Below the pieces are notes generated by a model. It made no database searches. It had not been told where the DNA came from and saw nothing but the letters and a program-made list of their open reading frames with translations. This document shows, piece by piece, positions 1 to 6,240 of a stretch of 26,076 bases of DNA; the first letter of the stretch is position 1, and each line of letters opens with the position of its first letter. Made by a program: the position numbers and the translations under genes. The DNA is taken from assembly GCA_964424035.1 (NCBI GenBank), contig CAYRHB010000047.1:1-26076 (forward strand), written 5' to 3'. The stretch comes from Leptolinea sp964424035. Its GTDB lineage: Bacteria; Chloroflexota; Anaerolineae; Anaerolineales; Anaerolineaceae.

Positions 1-6
1 TTAATA

Positions 7-54
7 GGACATTTTAACTTTGCCAGTTTAGGACTCTACTACTTTGCCCCTACA
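7..54. mobile_element. Possible insertion-sequence end (tandem terminal repeats)
   Basis: Two copies of the pattern GGAC-N6-ACTTTGCC occur at 7-24 and 31-48 with an exact 24-bp period, and the stretch closes with CCCCTACA, giving a terminal CA at 53-54. Repeated transposase-binding sites near a TG...CA end are a known trait of IS21-like elements. No transposase lies inside the window, because the element would run off the left edge. The assignment to an IS and to this family is inference from the repeat pattern alone. Confidence 0.35.
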
Positions 55-59
55 GCAAA

Positions 60-88
60 CTGGCATCACTACCAATTCTCACTATAAA
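60..88 (+). promoter_or_regulatory. Putative promoter of the malic enzyme gene
   Basis: CTGGCA (60-65) and TATAAA (83-88) are separated by exactly 17 bp. The predicted start of transcription is near 95, leaving a leader of about 10 nt before the ATG at 105, with no Shine-Dalgarno sequence. The -35 element lies in the right arm of a 9-bp inverted repeat (21-29 with 57-65) and just outside the possible IS end. Confidence 0.45.
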
Positions 89-104
89 AAGTTAAAATTG
101 AAAC

Positions 105-1370
105 ATGAGCGATGCATTGAACTACCATAAAAGCCCGGGTCGACCGGGAAAACTGGCTGTCACGGCCACAAAACCTTTGGAAACCCAGGAAGACCTGAGC
201 CTGGCATACACACCCGGTGTGGCTGAACCGGTCCTTGAAATCGCCCGCGATCCGGACCTGGCGTATGAATATACAAACCGTGGGAATCTGGTGGCTGTGG
301 TCAGTAATGGCACAGCTATTCTGGGATTGGGCGACCGCGGTGCGCTTGCAAGCAAACCTGTAATGGAAGGCAAGGCGGTACTGTTCAAAAAATTTGCCGG
401 AGTGGATGCGATTGATATTGAAGTAAATTCGCGGAATCCCGACGATATCATTCGTGTAGTCACAATGATATCCCCAAGTTTCGGGGGAATCAACCTGGAA
501 GACATTAGGGCGCCGGAATGTTTTGAAATCGAGCGCCGTCTGATAGACACGCTGGATATCCCTGTCTTTCATGATGACCAGCACGGCACGGCGATCATTG
601 TATGTGCCGGATTGATCAATGCGCTGGAACTGGCCGGAAAAAAAGCGGCAGACATCAAAGTGGTTTTCAGCGGAGCAGGGGCGGCAGCCGTGGCCACGGC
701 AAATCTATTGGTCCGGTTTGGTATTCCGCAGGAAAACATCTGGATGAGCGATATCCACGGGCTGCTGTTCAACGGCCGGCCTGAAAGCATGTTCCCGGAA
801 CAGGCGGTTTTTGCCCGGGGCGACAGACCGGTTGGAATGGCAGATCTACTGGATGGAGCCGATGTGTTTATCGGGCTTTCCGCCGCCGGATTGCTGAATG
901 GGGAGATGTTGAAGCGTATGCGGGTAAACCCGATCGTGTTTGCCATGGCCAACCCGGTTCCAGAGATCGGTTGGGATGAAGCCAGGGCAGCCCGTCCGGA
1001 CGCGCTTCTGGCCAACGGACGGTCAGACAGTCCCAACCAGGTGAATAATTTGCTGGCTTTCCCCTATATTTTCCGGGCTGCACTGGATTGCCGCGCCCGG
1101 CATATCAATATACCCATGAAACTGGCTGCCGCACGGGCGCTGGCTGATCTGTGCCATAAACCGGTCTCCCGTGATGTGCTGGCGGCATATAATTTGCAAC
1201 ATCTTGCCTACGGTCGGGATTGGTTTATTCCCAAACCCCTGGACCGGCGGTTGTATACTGAACTTCCTCCTGTCATAGTTAAAGCGGCAATGGAGAGTGG
1301 GGAAGCACGTATCCGGTTGGATGAATCATCCTACCGGGATAATTTATTGTGTGAACAGGCTGAGCAGTAA
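105..1370 (+). CDS. Malic enzyme, short form (NAD(P)-dependent, decarboxylating)
   Basis: Oxidative decarboxylation of malate to pyruvate and CO2 with reduction of NAD(P), a cytoplasmic link between the C4 acids and pyruvate. The 421-residue protein has the whole short bacterial architecture: N-terminal catalytic domain with YTPGV (Tyr35), the EGKAVLFK stretch (Lys90), GGINLEDI (Glu132, Asp133) and FHDDQHGT (Asp157, Asp158), which carry the proton-transfer and metal residues of the family; then a Rossmann domain with SGAGAAA (189-195) and the late NQVNN motif (311-315). There is no phosphotransacetylase-like tail as in the long MaeB type. The ATG at 105 follows a promoter closely and gives the conserved YHKSPGRPGKL start. 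Cofactor preference cannot be read from the sequence. It is followed 26 bp later by an unrelated membrane protein gene, so an operon is possible but not shown. Confidence 0.95.
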   Translation: MSDALNYHKSPGRPGKLAVTATKPLETQEDLSLAYTPGVAEPVLEIARDPDLAYEYTNRGNLVAVVSNGTAILGLGDRGALASKPVMEGKAVLFKKFAGVDAIDIEVNSRNPDDIIRVVTMISPSFGGINLEDIRAPECFEIERRLIDTLDIPVFHDDQHGTAIIVCAGLINALELAGKKAADIKVVFSGAGAAAVATANLLVRFGIPQENIWMSDIHGLLFNGRPESMFPEQAVFARGDRPVGMADLLDGADVFIGLSAAGLLNGEMLKRMRVNPIVFAMANPVPEIGWDEARAARPDALLANGRSDSPNQVNNLLAFPYIFRAALDCRARHINIPMKLAAARALADLCHKPVSRDVLAAYNLQHLAYGRDWFIPKPLDRRLYTELPPVIVKAAMESGEARIRLDESSYRDNLLCEQAEQ

Positions 1371-1396
1371 ATCCAATTCTTTTCCGGGGTGGTTTG

Positions 1397-3265
1397 ATGA
1401 CCCAGACTGACAATCCAAATCCAAAAATGAAATTGCCCGATTTGTGGGCGGAGAAAATGTCCTGCCCGGTGTGTGGTGAACGGCCATTGGGAGTCTTTCA
1501 TCCTACAGGACACGCCGATCGTTTTGCCTGCGGGTCGTGTGAAACATCTTTTGAATTGGAAGATGCCGGAAAACGATTGAGATTTGTGACATTGCCGCAG
1601 GGAATTACCCCCTGGATGCGGGGGCAGTGGGTGGTTCTAGAAGAAGCGCTGGCTGCGTTTGAGGTTTTCCGAAGCGGGCAACCTTCCTTTGCAGCGGAAG
1701 AACAACCTGAAACAGAAAAGCCGGTCGTTGAGGAGCACGTTCCGACACCGGAAGAACTCCGCATGCGGCCGCCATCCAATCCGGAGCTGGATGAACAGGA
1801 AAAGTTTGAATCCCGTATAAAAGAAGAAATGGGGGAATTTCTGGATGAGTCCCTGTTGTTTGCCTCGGACAAACCGGAAGGTAAACCGGCAGCATCGCTG
1901 CCATTTTATGACGAAGATTTCATAACATCCGCCCAGAAAACGGATGATCAACCGAAAAAACCGGTTGAACCTGTTTCACCACCGCAACCGGAAATACACA
2001 AAGAAGCCAGCCACGAACCAATTCAACCACCGGCTCCAGAACCCGAGCCGGCTAAACCACCCATACCCAAACCCGAACCGGCCCAGAAAACTGTTCCGGT
2101 GGAACCCAAAAGAACTTCTGAACCCCAACCCGAAGCACAGTCTGTATCCGGGAAAGACGCCGGTGCCGATGTTTGGAAGGATGAAGAGATCAAACGGGTT
2201 AAGGATGCGCTGGCAAATCCACCCAAAGGGGATTTTGCCGGGCATCTGACCGATGCGGAAAAAGCATTACAAGAGGAACCAAAGAAACCGGTCCAACCAC
2301 CTCCTGCCGCAGAAGCGAAACCCAAGGTAACCGCGTCCGCTGTGGTACCCACAATACCGGTCCAACCGAAGCAGCCAGTATGGTCTCCTGAGGCGGCAAC
2401 GGCCACGCGGAATCCAGTCAGGATGCCTCCGGCGAATAAGGCCAGACCTCCGGAAAAGCCCGTGAAGGAAGTTCCATCTGCACCTGGGGTCACACCCGCC
2501 GCCCCGACCGGCAATGTGAAGGAACCCAACACCGAGGATATGGAAGCCATCCGGACAAATATTACCAGTGGCACCATGCTTACCCAGACTGTGGATGAGC
2601 GGATCCAGGATGCCATGGAACGGGCTGTAGAGTTGCAGAAGCTGGGCAATACCGACCAGGAAGTACGCTCCATCCTGGAGCGTTCATCCGGGTTGACTCC
2701 GGATGAGGTATCACAGGTTTTAAAGAACCTGGAAAAACCGGAAGAACGCCGGAGCAGCAATCGCTTACTGATCATTTTCCTGGCGGCTGCATTATTAATA
2801 TTTACCATCCTTGCCTGGTGGTTTTTCAGCAACCAGTCGACCGCCGGACCGGGACAGGCATCTCCCGGGGTGGAGGAGGGCGAATCAGCTGGACTGCTTC
2901 CCAGCACGCTGATCGACGCAGCCTCTCTACCTGAGCCATTACAAACTCTGGTCCCGAACGGGTTGAGATTGTTAAATGAACCACCCGAGGTAGAGCAATC
3001 AACCGCAGCCCGGCTCCCGGCTGCCACCTGTCCCCGCAGCCAGGCGGTTGCGGCATCACTGTTTGGCGGGCAGGCAAGCGAGTGGACCCAGGATTCGGCA
3101 AACAATGGATGGATGATGATGACCACCCGACATCTGGCTGAAGTAAAAGTCCCGGCCAATATGTCCGCCGGGTACCTTGTGTTTGAACGTGGTCCGGAGA
3201 TGCGCAGCGTCACCGGACCTGTTATTGTAAAGAATATTTACATGATCTCTGTAGCCTGTGAATAA
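1397..3265 (+). CDS. Zinc-ribbon, proline-rich, single-TM protein of unknown function
   Basis: I do not recognise a named family. The 622-residue protein starts with a zinc ribbon: CPVC (Cys23, Cys26) and CGSC (Cys45, Cys48). A low-complexity region follows, roughly residues 100-390, very rich in Pro, Glu and Lys with repeated PEP/KPEP units. Residues 395-450 look helical and contain two short repeats ending in Leu/Glu-rich helices. One membrane segment lies at about 457-478 (LLIIFLAAALLIFTILAWWF), after Arg residues, so the ribbon is predicted cytoplasmic and the last 140 residues external. The ATG at 1397 is preferred over the TTG at 1394, since GGGGTGG (1386-1392) serves as a ribosome site. 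The layout resembles a cytoplasmic sensor or scaffold joined to an outer domain, but function is unknown. Confidence 0.85.
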   Translation: MTQTDNPNPKMKLPDLWAEKMSCPVCGERPLGVFHPTGHADRFACGSCETSFELEDAGKRLRFVTLPQGITPWMRGQWVVLEEALAAFEVFRSGQPSFAAEEQPETEKPVVEEHVPTPEELRMRPPSNPELDEQEKFESRIKEEMGEFLDESLLFASDKPEGKPAASLPFYDEDFITSAQKTDDQPKKPVEPVSPPQPEIHKEASHEPIQPPAPEPEPAKPPIPKPEPAQKTVPVEPKRTSEPQPEAQSVSGKDAGADVWKDEEIKRVKDALANPPKGDFAGHLTDAEKALQEEPKKPVQPPPAAEAKPKVTASAVVPTIPVQPKQPVWSPEAATATRNPVRMPPANKARPPEKPVKEVPSAPGVTPAAPTGNVKEPNTEDMEAIRTNITSGTMLTQTVDERIQDAMERAVELQKLGNTDQEVRSILERSSGLTPDEVSQVLKNLEKPEERRSSNRLLIIFLAAALLIFTILAWWFFSNQSTAGPGQASPGVEEGESAGLLPSTLIDAASLPEPLQTLVPNGLRLLNEPPEVEQSTAARLPAATCPRSQAVAASLFGGQASEWTQDSANNGWMMMTTRHLAEVKVPANMSAGYLVFERGPEMRSVTGPVIVKNIYMISVACE

Positions 3266-3303
3266 TGTGGCAACCCGGCAATTGACATTCAGCAACCCAT
3301 AAC

Positions 3304-3324
3304 AGGCCCGTGAGGGCTTTTTTT
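3304..3324 (+). terminator. Rho-independent terminator after the zinc-ribbon gene
   Basis: A hairpin AGGCCC / GGGCTT (3304-3309 with 3314-3319, one G-U pair) has the tetraloop GTGA and is followed by a run of Ts to 3324. It ends the malic enzyme/zinc-ribbon transcript. Confidence 0.85.
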
Positions 3325-3358
3325 ATCCCGGAAACCTGACGATTCCCTTAAACCTGCG

Positions 3359-3367
3359 TGCTATAAT
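3359..3367 (+). promoter_or_regulatory. Extended -10 promoter of the SH3 lipoprotein gene
   Basis: TGCTATAAT is a perfect extended -10 element just after the terminator. No good -35 is seen (CTGACG at 3336-3341 has a 20-bp spacer). The 5' leader would be about 38 nt and contains the strong ribosome site GGAGGAAGG at 3401-3409. Confidence 0.65.
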
Positions 3368-3411
3368 CTTTTTATGCCGGATCTGCAAAACCCGGTTTAG
3401 GGAGGAAGGCT

Positions 3412-4275
3412 ATGCAGAAACATGTATGGTTCGTTTTCTGTGGATTGATGCTTACTCTGCTAACTTGCGGTTGTTCCAGTGTTCGAATACCTGAAGGAAT
3501 GCCAACCAATCAACCCGTATTTGTTATACCCACCAAGGCCCAAGTCACCCCAACACCAACCGTAGAAGTGGACCCGTGTGCTTCCATTGAAACCAAGAAG
3601 CCGGAAATTGAAAAAATCGCCAGTATTATGGGGGAGTTTGATGATACAAGTTACCTGGTCCAATCCGTTCCCAACACCGATGACCTGATCCCTGTGATAC
3701 TGGAACTGCAGCGCGTTCGCCGGGAAGCCATCAACAACAAACCGCCAGGATGCCTGAAACCGTTGAAAGACGCCCAGGTGGATTTTATGAGCGGGGTGAT
3801 CGTCACCTCGATCAGCATGCTGTCGTCGGGGAAGGCGAGAACGGCTGAGGAAAAACAAAGATATTCCACTGAAATTGAAGACCGTTTGAAACGAACACGC
3901 CTGTTCAGGGAAGTGTTTGAAAAGGAACTGGCTGATCAACTCGGATTGAAATACATAACCGCCACACCGGCACCCACACTGACCCCGACTATCGTTCCAC
4001 CAACCAGCACGGTTGCCCCGGTAACTGCCACAACAGACCAGGATATATATGTTGTTCAGGGCCCCGGTCTGACCTTCCCGGCGGTTGGCACTTTCCTGAA
4101 AGGGCAGATTGTAAATGTGATCGGCCGGAACGATACCAATGAGTGGATACAGATCGAAGTTCCGGGTAACCCGGGAAGTGCCGGGTGGGTCCCCAAACCA
4201 TTGATCAAGCTCAATGGAGCTGAGGCGTCCCTTCCCATAACATCTCCCGAACCGACACTGAAACCACCAGCGTAA
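3412..4275 (+). CDS. Lipoprotein with C-terminal bacterial SH3 domain
   Basis: A 287-residue exported lipoprotein. The signal peptide (residues 1-20) ends in a TCGC lipobox, with Cys21 the likely lipidated residue and Cys19 a possible alternative. A Pro/Thr linker follows (about 40-53). Residues 56-183 are an alpha-helical region with Cys56 and Cys114 and no family I recognise. A second TP-rich linker (184-207) leads to a bacterial SH3 domain at about 209-268, recognised from the VVQGPGLTFPAVGTFLKGQ and WIQIEVPG...AGWVPKPLI pattern. SH3b domains commonly bind cell-wall or extracellular partners; the ligand here is unknown. The start is secure: GGAGGAAGG sits 2 nt before the ATG-containing TATG. 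It has its own promoter and stands alone. Confidence 0.88.
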   Translation: MQKHVWFVFCGLMLTLLTCGCSSVRIPEGMPTNQPVFVIPTKAQVTPTPTVEVDPCASIETKKPEIEKIASIMGEFDDTSYLVQSVPNTDDLIPVILELQRVRREAINNKPPGCLKPLKDAQVDFMSGVIVTSISMLSSGKARTAEEKQRYSTEIEDRLKRTRLFREVFEKELADQLGLKYITATPAPTLTPTIVPPTSTVAPVTATTDQDIYVVQGPGLTFPAVGTFLKGQIVNVIGRNDTNEWIQIEVPGNPGSAGWVPKPLIKLNGAEASLPITSPEPTLKPPA

Positions 4276-4307
4276 GTAATAGGGGACGTCCACGGGCTGA
4301 TGGTACC

Positions 4308-4324
4308 GGCAGGTTGAACCCGCC
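4308..4324. promoter_or_regulatory. Imperfect 17-bp palindrome, operator-like
   Basis: GGCAGGTTGAACCCGCC reads as GGC-A-GGTT-G-AACC-C-GCC, symmetric about 4316 with one mismatched pair. A 1-nt loop is too tight for an RNA hairpin, so a protein-binding site is the more natural reading. It lies between the SH3 lipoprotein and PfpI-like genes. Confidence 0.25.
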
Positions 4325-4375
4325 AGGAGTTTCAAGATTCAGATCCTGTTTGACCGACCGGTTTTCCACTAAAAT

Positions 4376-4407
4376 TGACCCTGTAATATCTTCCCATACA
4401 GGGGTCA
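4376..4407. promoter_or_regulatory. Hairpin upstream of the PfpI-like gene
   Basis: TGACCCTGT (4376-4384) faces ACAGGGGTCA (4398-4407): a 9-bp stem with one bulged G and a 13-nt loop, followed by TTTTC at 4411-4415. It could end lipoprotein transcripts weakly or be an operator. TTGACC at 4375-4380 overlaps it and is a possible -35. Confidence 0.4.
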
Positions 4408-4444
4408 GAATTTTCGGTTGGAAAGGCAGGTTCCATATAGAACT

Positions 4445-5050
4445 ATGACCAGAAATATCGCCATATTTTTGTACGATAACGTTGAAGTGCTGGATTTTGC
4501 CGGCCCTTTTGAAGTGTTTTCGACAGCTTCCCGTGTGCGAGCAAAAAAGGAACCTGATTCTGAATTGATTTTTAACGTCTTTACCCTGGCGGTGCAAAAA
4601 ATTCCGGTCAAAGCCCGGGGCGGTTTGGTGGTGCAACCCGCATATGATCTTAATGACCACCCGGCACCGGATGTAATGATCATCCCCGGTGGTGTGGTGG
4701 ACGCGGTCCTTCCGGATACCACCGTGTTGGATTGGTTAAAAGGGGTAAACACATCCACAGAGATCACAGCATCAGTATGTACGGGGGCTTTCCTGCTGGC
4801 CGGCGCCGGTCTGCTGGATGATTTGCCCGCCACCACGCACTGGGAGGATCAGGCTGATCTGAAAGCTCAATTTCCCGGCATTCATGTTTTGAAAGAAAAA
4901 CGCTGGGTGGATAACGGGAAGATCGTTACATCTGCCGGGATTTCGGCAGGGATCAGCATGAGCCTCCACCTGGTGGAACGGCTGGAAGGCGCAAAACTGG
5001 CCGTGGATACTGCGCGCCAGATGGAATTCGACTGGGTCCCGGAGAAGTAA
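4445..5050 (+). CDS. DJ-1/PfpI family protein (class I glutamine amidotransferase-like)
   Basis: A 201-residue cytoplasmic protein of the DJ-1/PfpI superfamily. It resembles the isonitrile-hydratase-like and AraC-linked (GATase1-like) branch rather than PfpI proteases. Seen directly: FLYDNVEVLDFAGPFEVF at the N-terminus, MIIPGG (78-83), the nucleophile elbow SVCTGAFLLA with Cys112, then ATTHWE (His132) and the late TSAGISAGISM. Isonitrile hydratases and glyoxalase-III-like enzymes share this Cys elbow; the substrate cannot be told here. The DNA-binding half of the AraC-fused relatives is absent, and the length fits a free-standing member. I chose the ATG at 4445 because it gives the canonical N-terminus; an in-frame TTG at 4418 would add nine residues. 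No strong ribosome site is seen. Confidence 0.85.
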   Translation: MTRNIAIFLYDNVEVLDFAGPFEVFSTASRVRAKKEPDSELIFNVFTLAVQKIPVKARGGLVVQPAYDLNDHPAPDVMIIPGGVVDAVLPDTTVLDWLKGVNTSTEITASVCTGAFLLAGAGLLDDLPATTHWEDQADLKAQFPGIHVLKEKRWVDNGKIVTSAGISAGISMSLHLVERLEGAKLAVDTARQMEFDWVPEK

Positions 5051-5051
5051 T

Positions 5052-5069
5052 CCCGGATTTCATTCCGGG
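5052..5069. terminator. Hairpin between convergent genes
   Basis: CCCGGA (5052-5057) and TCCGGG (5064-5069) form a perfect 6-bp stem with a 6-nt loop. It lies directly after the PfpI stop and overlaps the stop codon of the convergent recombinase. The T-run is poor (TTTG), so termination is likely weak. Confidence 0.4.
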
Positions 5070-6139
5070 TTTGAGCTGTCGGACTTTTTTGAGCCGGATT
5101 CATCCAGTGAGACGCCTTCATTGGCAATTTCATTGGATTCGATATAACGCAGGGGCATGGCATAACTGGCCCATCCACCGGCATCCATCAACCTTTCCAG
5201 GGGTGTACGGGCGCGGGAGGCGAGGGTAGCCCATGTGTGCCGGCAATCGTGGGGTGACAGGTCCGGTAAACCAATTTGCCGTCCAAGGATACGAACGCGG
5301 TTGAAAATGGCCCGGATGCTCATGGAGCCGCGCAGAGTCCCGCTTTTTGTGCTACCGGCCAACAGAGCGGGGGATGGGTTGCGTATAGCTGAAATATCCA
5401 GGGAGAAATAACGCCTGGCGGCTTCAAATGTTTCCGGGCTAAGGCGGTGGATCTGCCGCTTGTCCACTTTGGGACGGTAGACAGACAGGACCCCGGATTG
5501 CAGATCAATATCCGAAATTTGAAGCCCCGCAACTTCTCCAACTCTCAAGCCGTGGTCAAGGAGCAGGCACATTAACAGGCGGTCACGGCGGCCCTGCGGT
5601 GTATCCGGGTGGTCTTTTAACACGGCAGCCTGTGCCGCTGTTAACAGTAAAGGCTCGGCTTTCTTCGCGCCAATACGGGTGGGAATATCCTCCTTACGGC
5701 GCTGCTCATCAATCCGCTGACGGTCACGTCGGCGGCTGCGCGCCCGTACGGTTTCGATCAACTGGCTTTCCGCCGGATCGACCACGCCGGCTTTAATCGC
5801 CAGGCGGGCGTATGTTTTTATGGTGGATAGATTTACATTCGCGCTGCCAACTGAGTATCCCTGAAGCAGCAGCCATTTGTAATAACCATCCACCAGCCCC
5901 CAGGTGATACCTTGCCAGGCGGATGGATCATCGTGCAAATGACCGGGTCGCAGACCCTTTTCGCCCAGATATTCCGCGAAAAGTTCCAGCGCCGCGCGAT
6001 GCCGGCGCAGGGTATTGGGCGCCAGGGTCAGCCGGTAATCATAGAACACACCGGCAGCGGCGGCCTGATTGGCTGCCTGTCCAACGCTATCGCGAAGGTC
6101 CAGATTGGGCAGCAGTAGAGGTCTGGGATTATCAGCCAT
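5060..6139 (-). CDS. Tyrosine recombinase (XerC/D-like, phage integrase family)
   Basis: Site-specific DNA strand exchange through a 3'-phosphotyrosine intermediate. The 359-residue protein has the two expected parts: an N-terminal SAM-like core-binding domain (about 34-120, with TLRRHRAALELFAEYLGEKG) and a catalytic domain (about 165-335). Catalytic residues seen: Arg199 in HGLRVGE, a Lys in the beta-hairpin VYRPKVDKRQI (224-227), His297 and Arg300 in SPHDCRHT, Trp323 in GGWASY in place of the more usual second His, and nucleophile Tyr332 in LRYIE. Residues 130-160 are a highly basic linker. All core residues are present, so it should be active. No excisionase, phage or transposon genes are nearby. 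It may be a Xer-type or domesticated integrase. Start ATG at 6139 has a modest AGG site upstream. Confidence 0.92.
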   Translation of the reverse strand: MADNPRPLLLPNLDLRDSVGQAANQAAAAGVFYDYRLTLAPNTLRRHRAALELFAEYLGEKGLRPGHLHDDPSAWQGITWGLVDGYYKWLLLQGYSVGSANVNLSTIKTYARLAIKAGVVDPAESQLIETVRARSRRRDRQRIDEQRRKEDIPTRIGAKKAEPLLLTAAQAAVLKDHPDTPQGRRDRLLMCLLLDHGLRVGEVAGLQISDIDLQSGVLSVYRPKVDKRQIHRLSPETFEAARRYFSLDISAIRNPSPALLAGSTKSGTLRGSMSIRAIFNRVRILGRQIGLPDLSPHDCRHTWATLASRARTPLERLMDAGGWASYAMPLRYIESNEIANEGVSLDESGSKKSDSSNPE

Positions 6140-6160
6140 AAATAGCCTGTTGCAATGAAT

Positions 6161-6198
6161 ATACCGTATTATTGCCGATTTGTATAATAAATCGGTAT
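6161..6198. promoter_or_regulatory. Nested palindrome upstream of the recombinase (operator or recombination site)
   Basis: CCGATTT (6175-6181) and AAATCGG (6189-6195) form perfect 7-bp arms around a 7-bp AT spacer, GTATAAT. Around it lie a second pairing, TATTAT (6167-6172) with ATAATA (6184-6189), and outer ATACCG (6161-6166) with CGGTAT (6193-6198). The size and symmetry fit either a repressor operator on the recombinase promoter or a Xer/att-like core. It sits 22-59 bp before the recombinase ATG. Confidence 0.5.
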
Positions 6199-6240
6199 TA
6201 ATAAATCACCCGGATTTATTCCGGATAAGGCTGTTTCCCG

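Noticed and set aside
69..584. 171-residue minus-strand frame at the left end
   Set aside because: It lies opposite the well-conserved malic enzyme and shows no recognisable domain.
2023..3213. 396-residue open frame on the minus strand opposite the zinc-ribbon gene
   Set aside because: It is antisense to a proline/charged-rich gene with a good start, ribosome site, zinc ribbon and membrane helix; its translation is rich in Ser/Gly/Phe with no domain, typical of a shadow.
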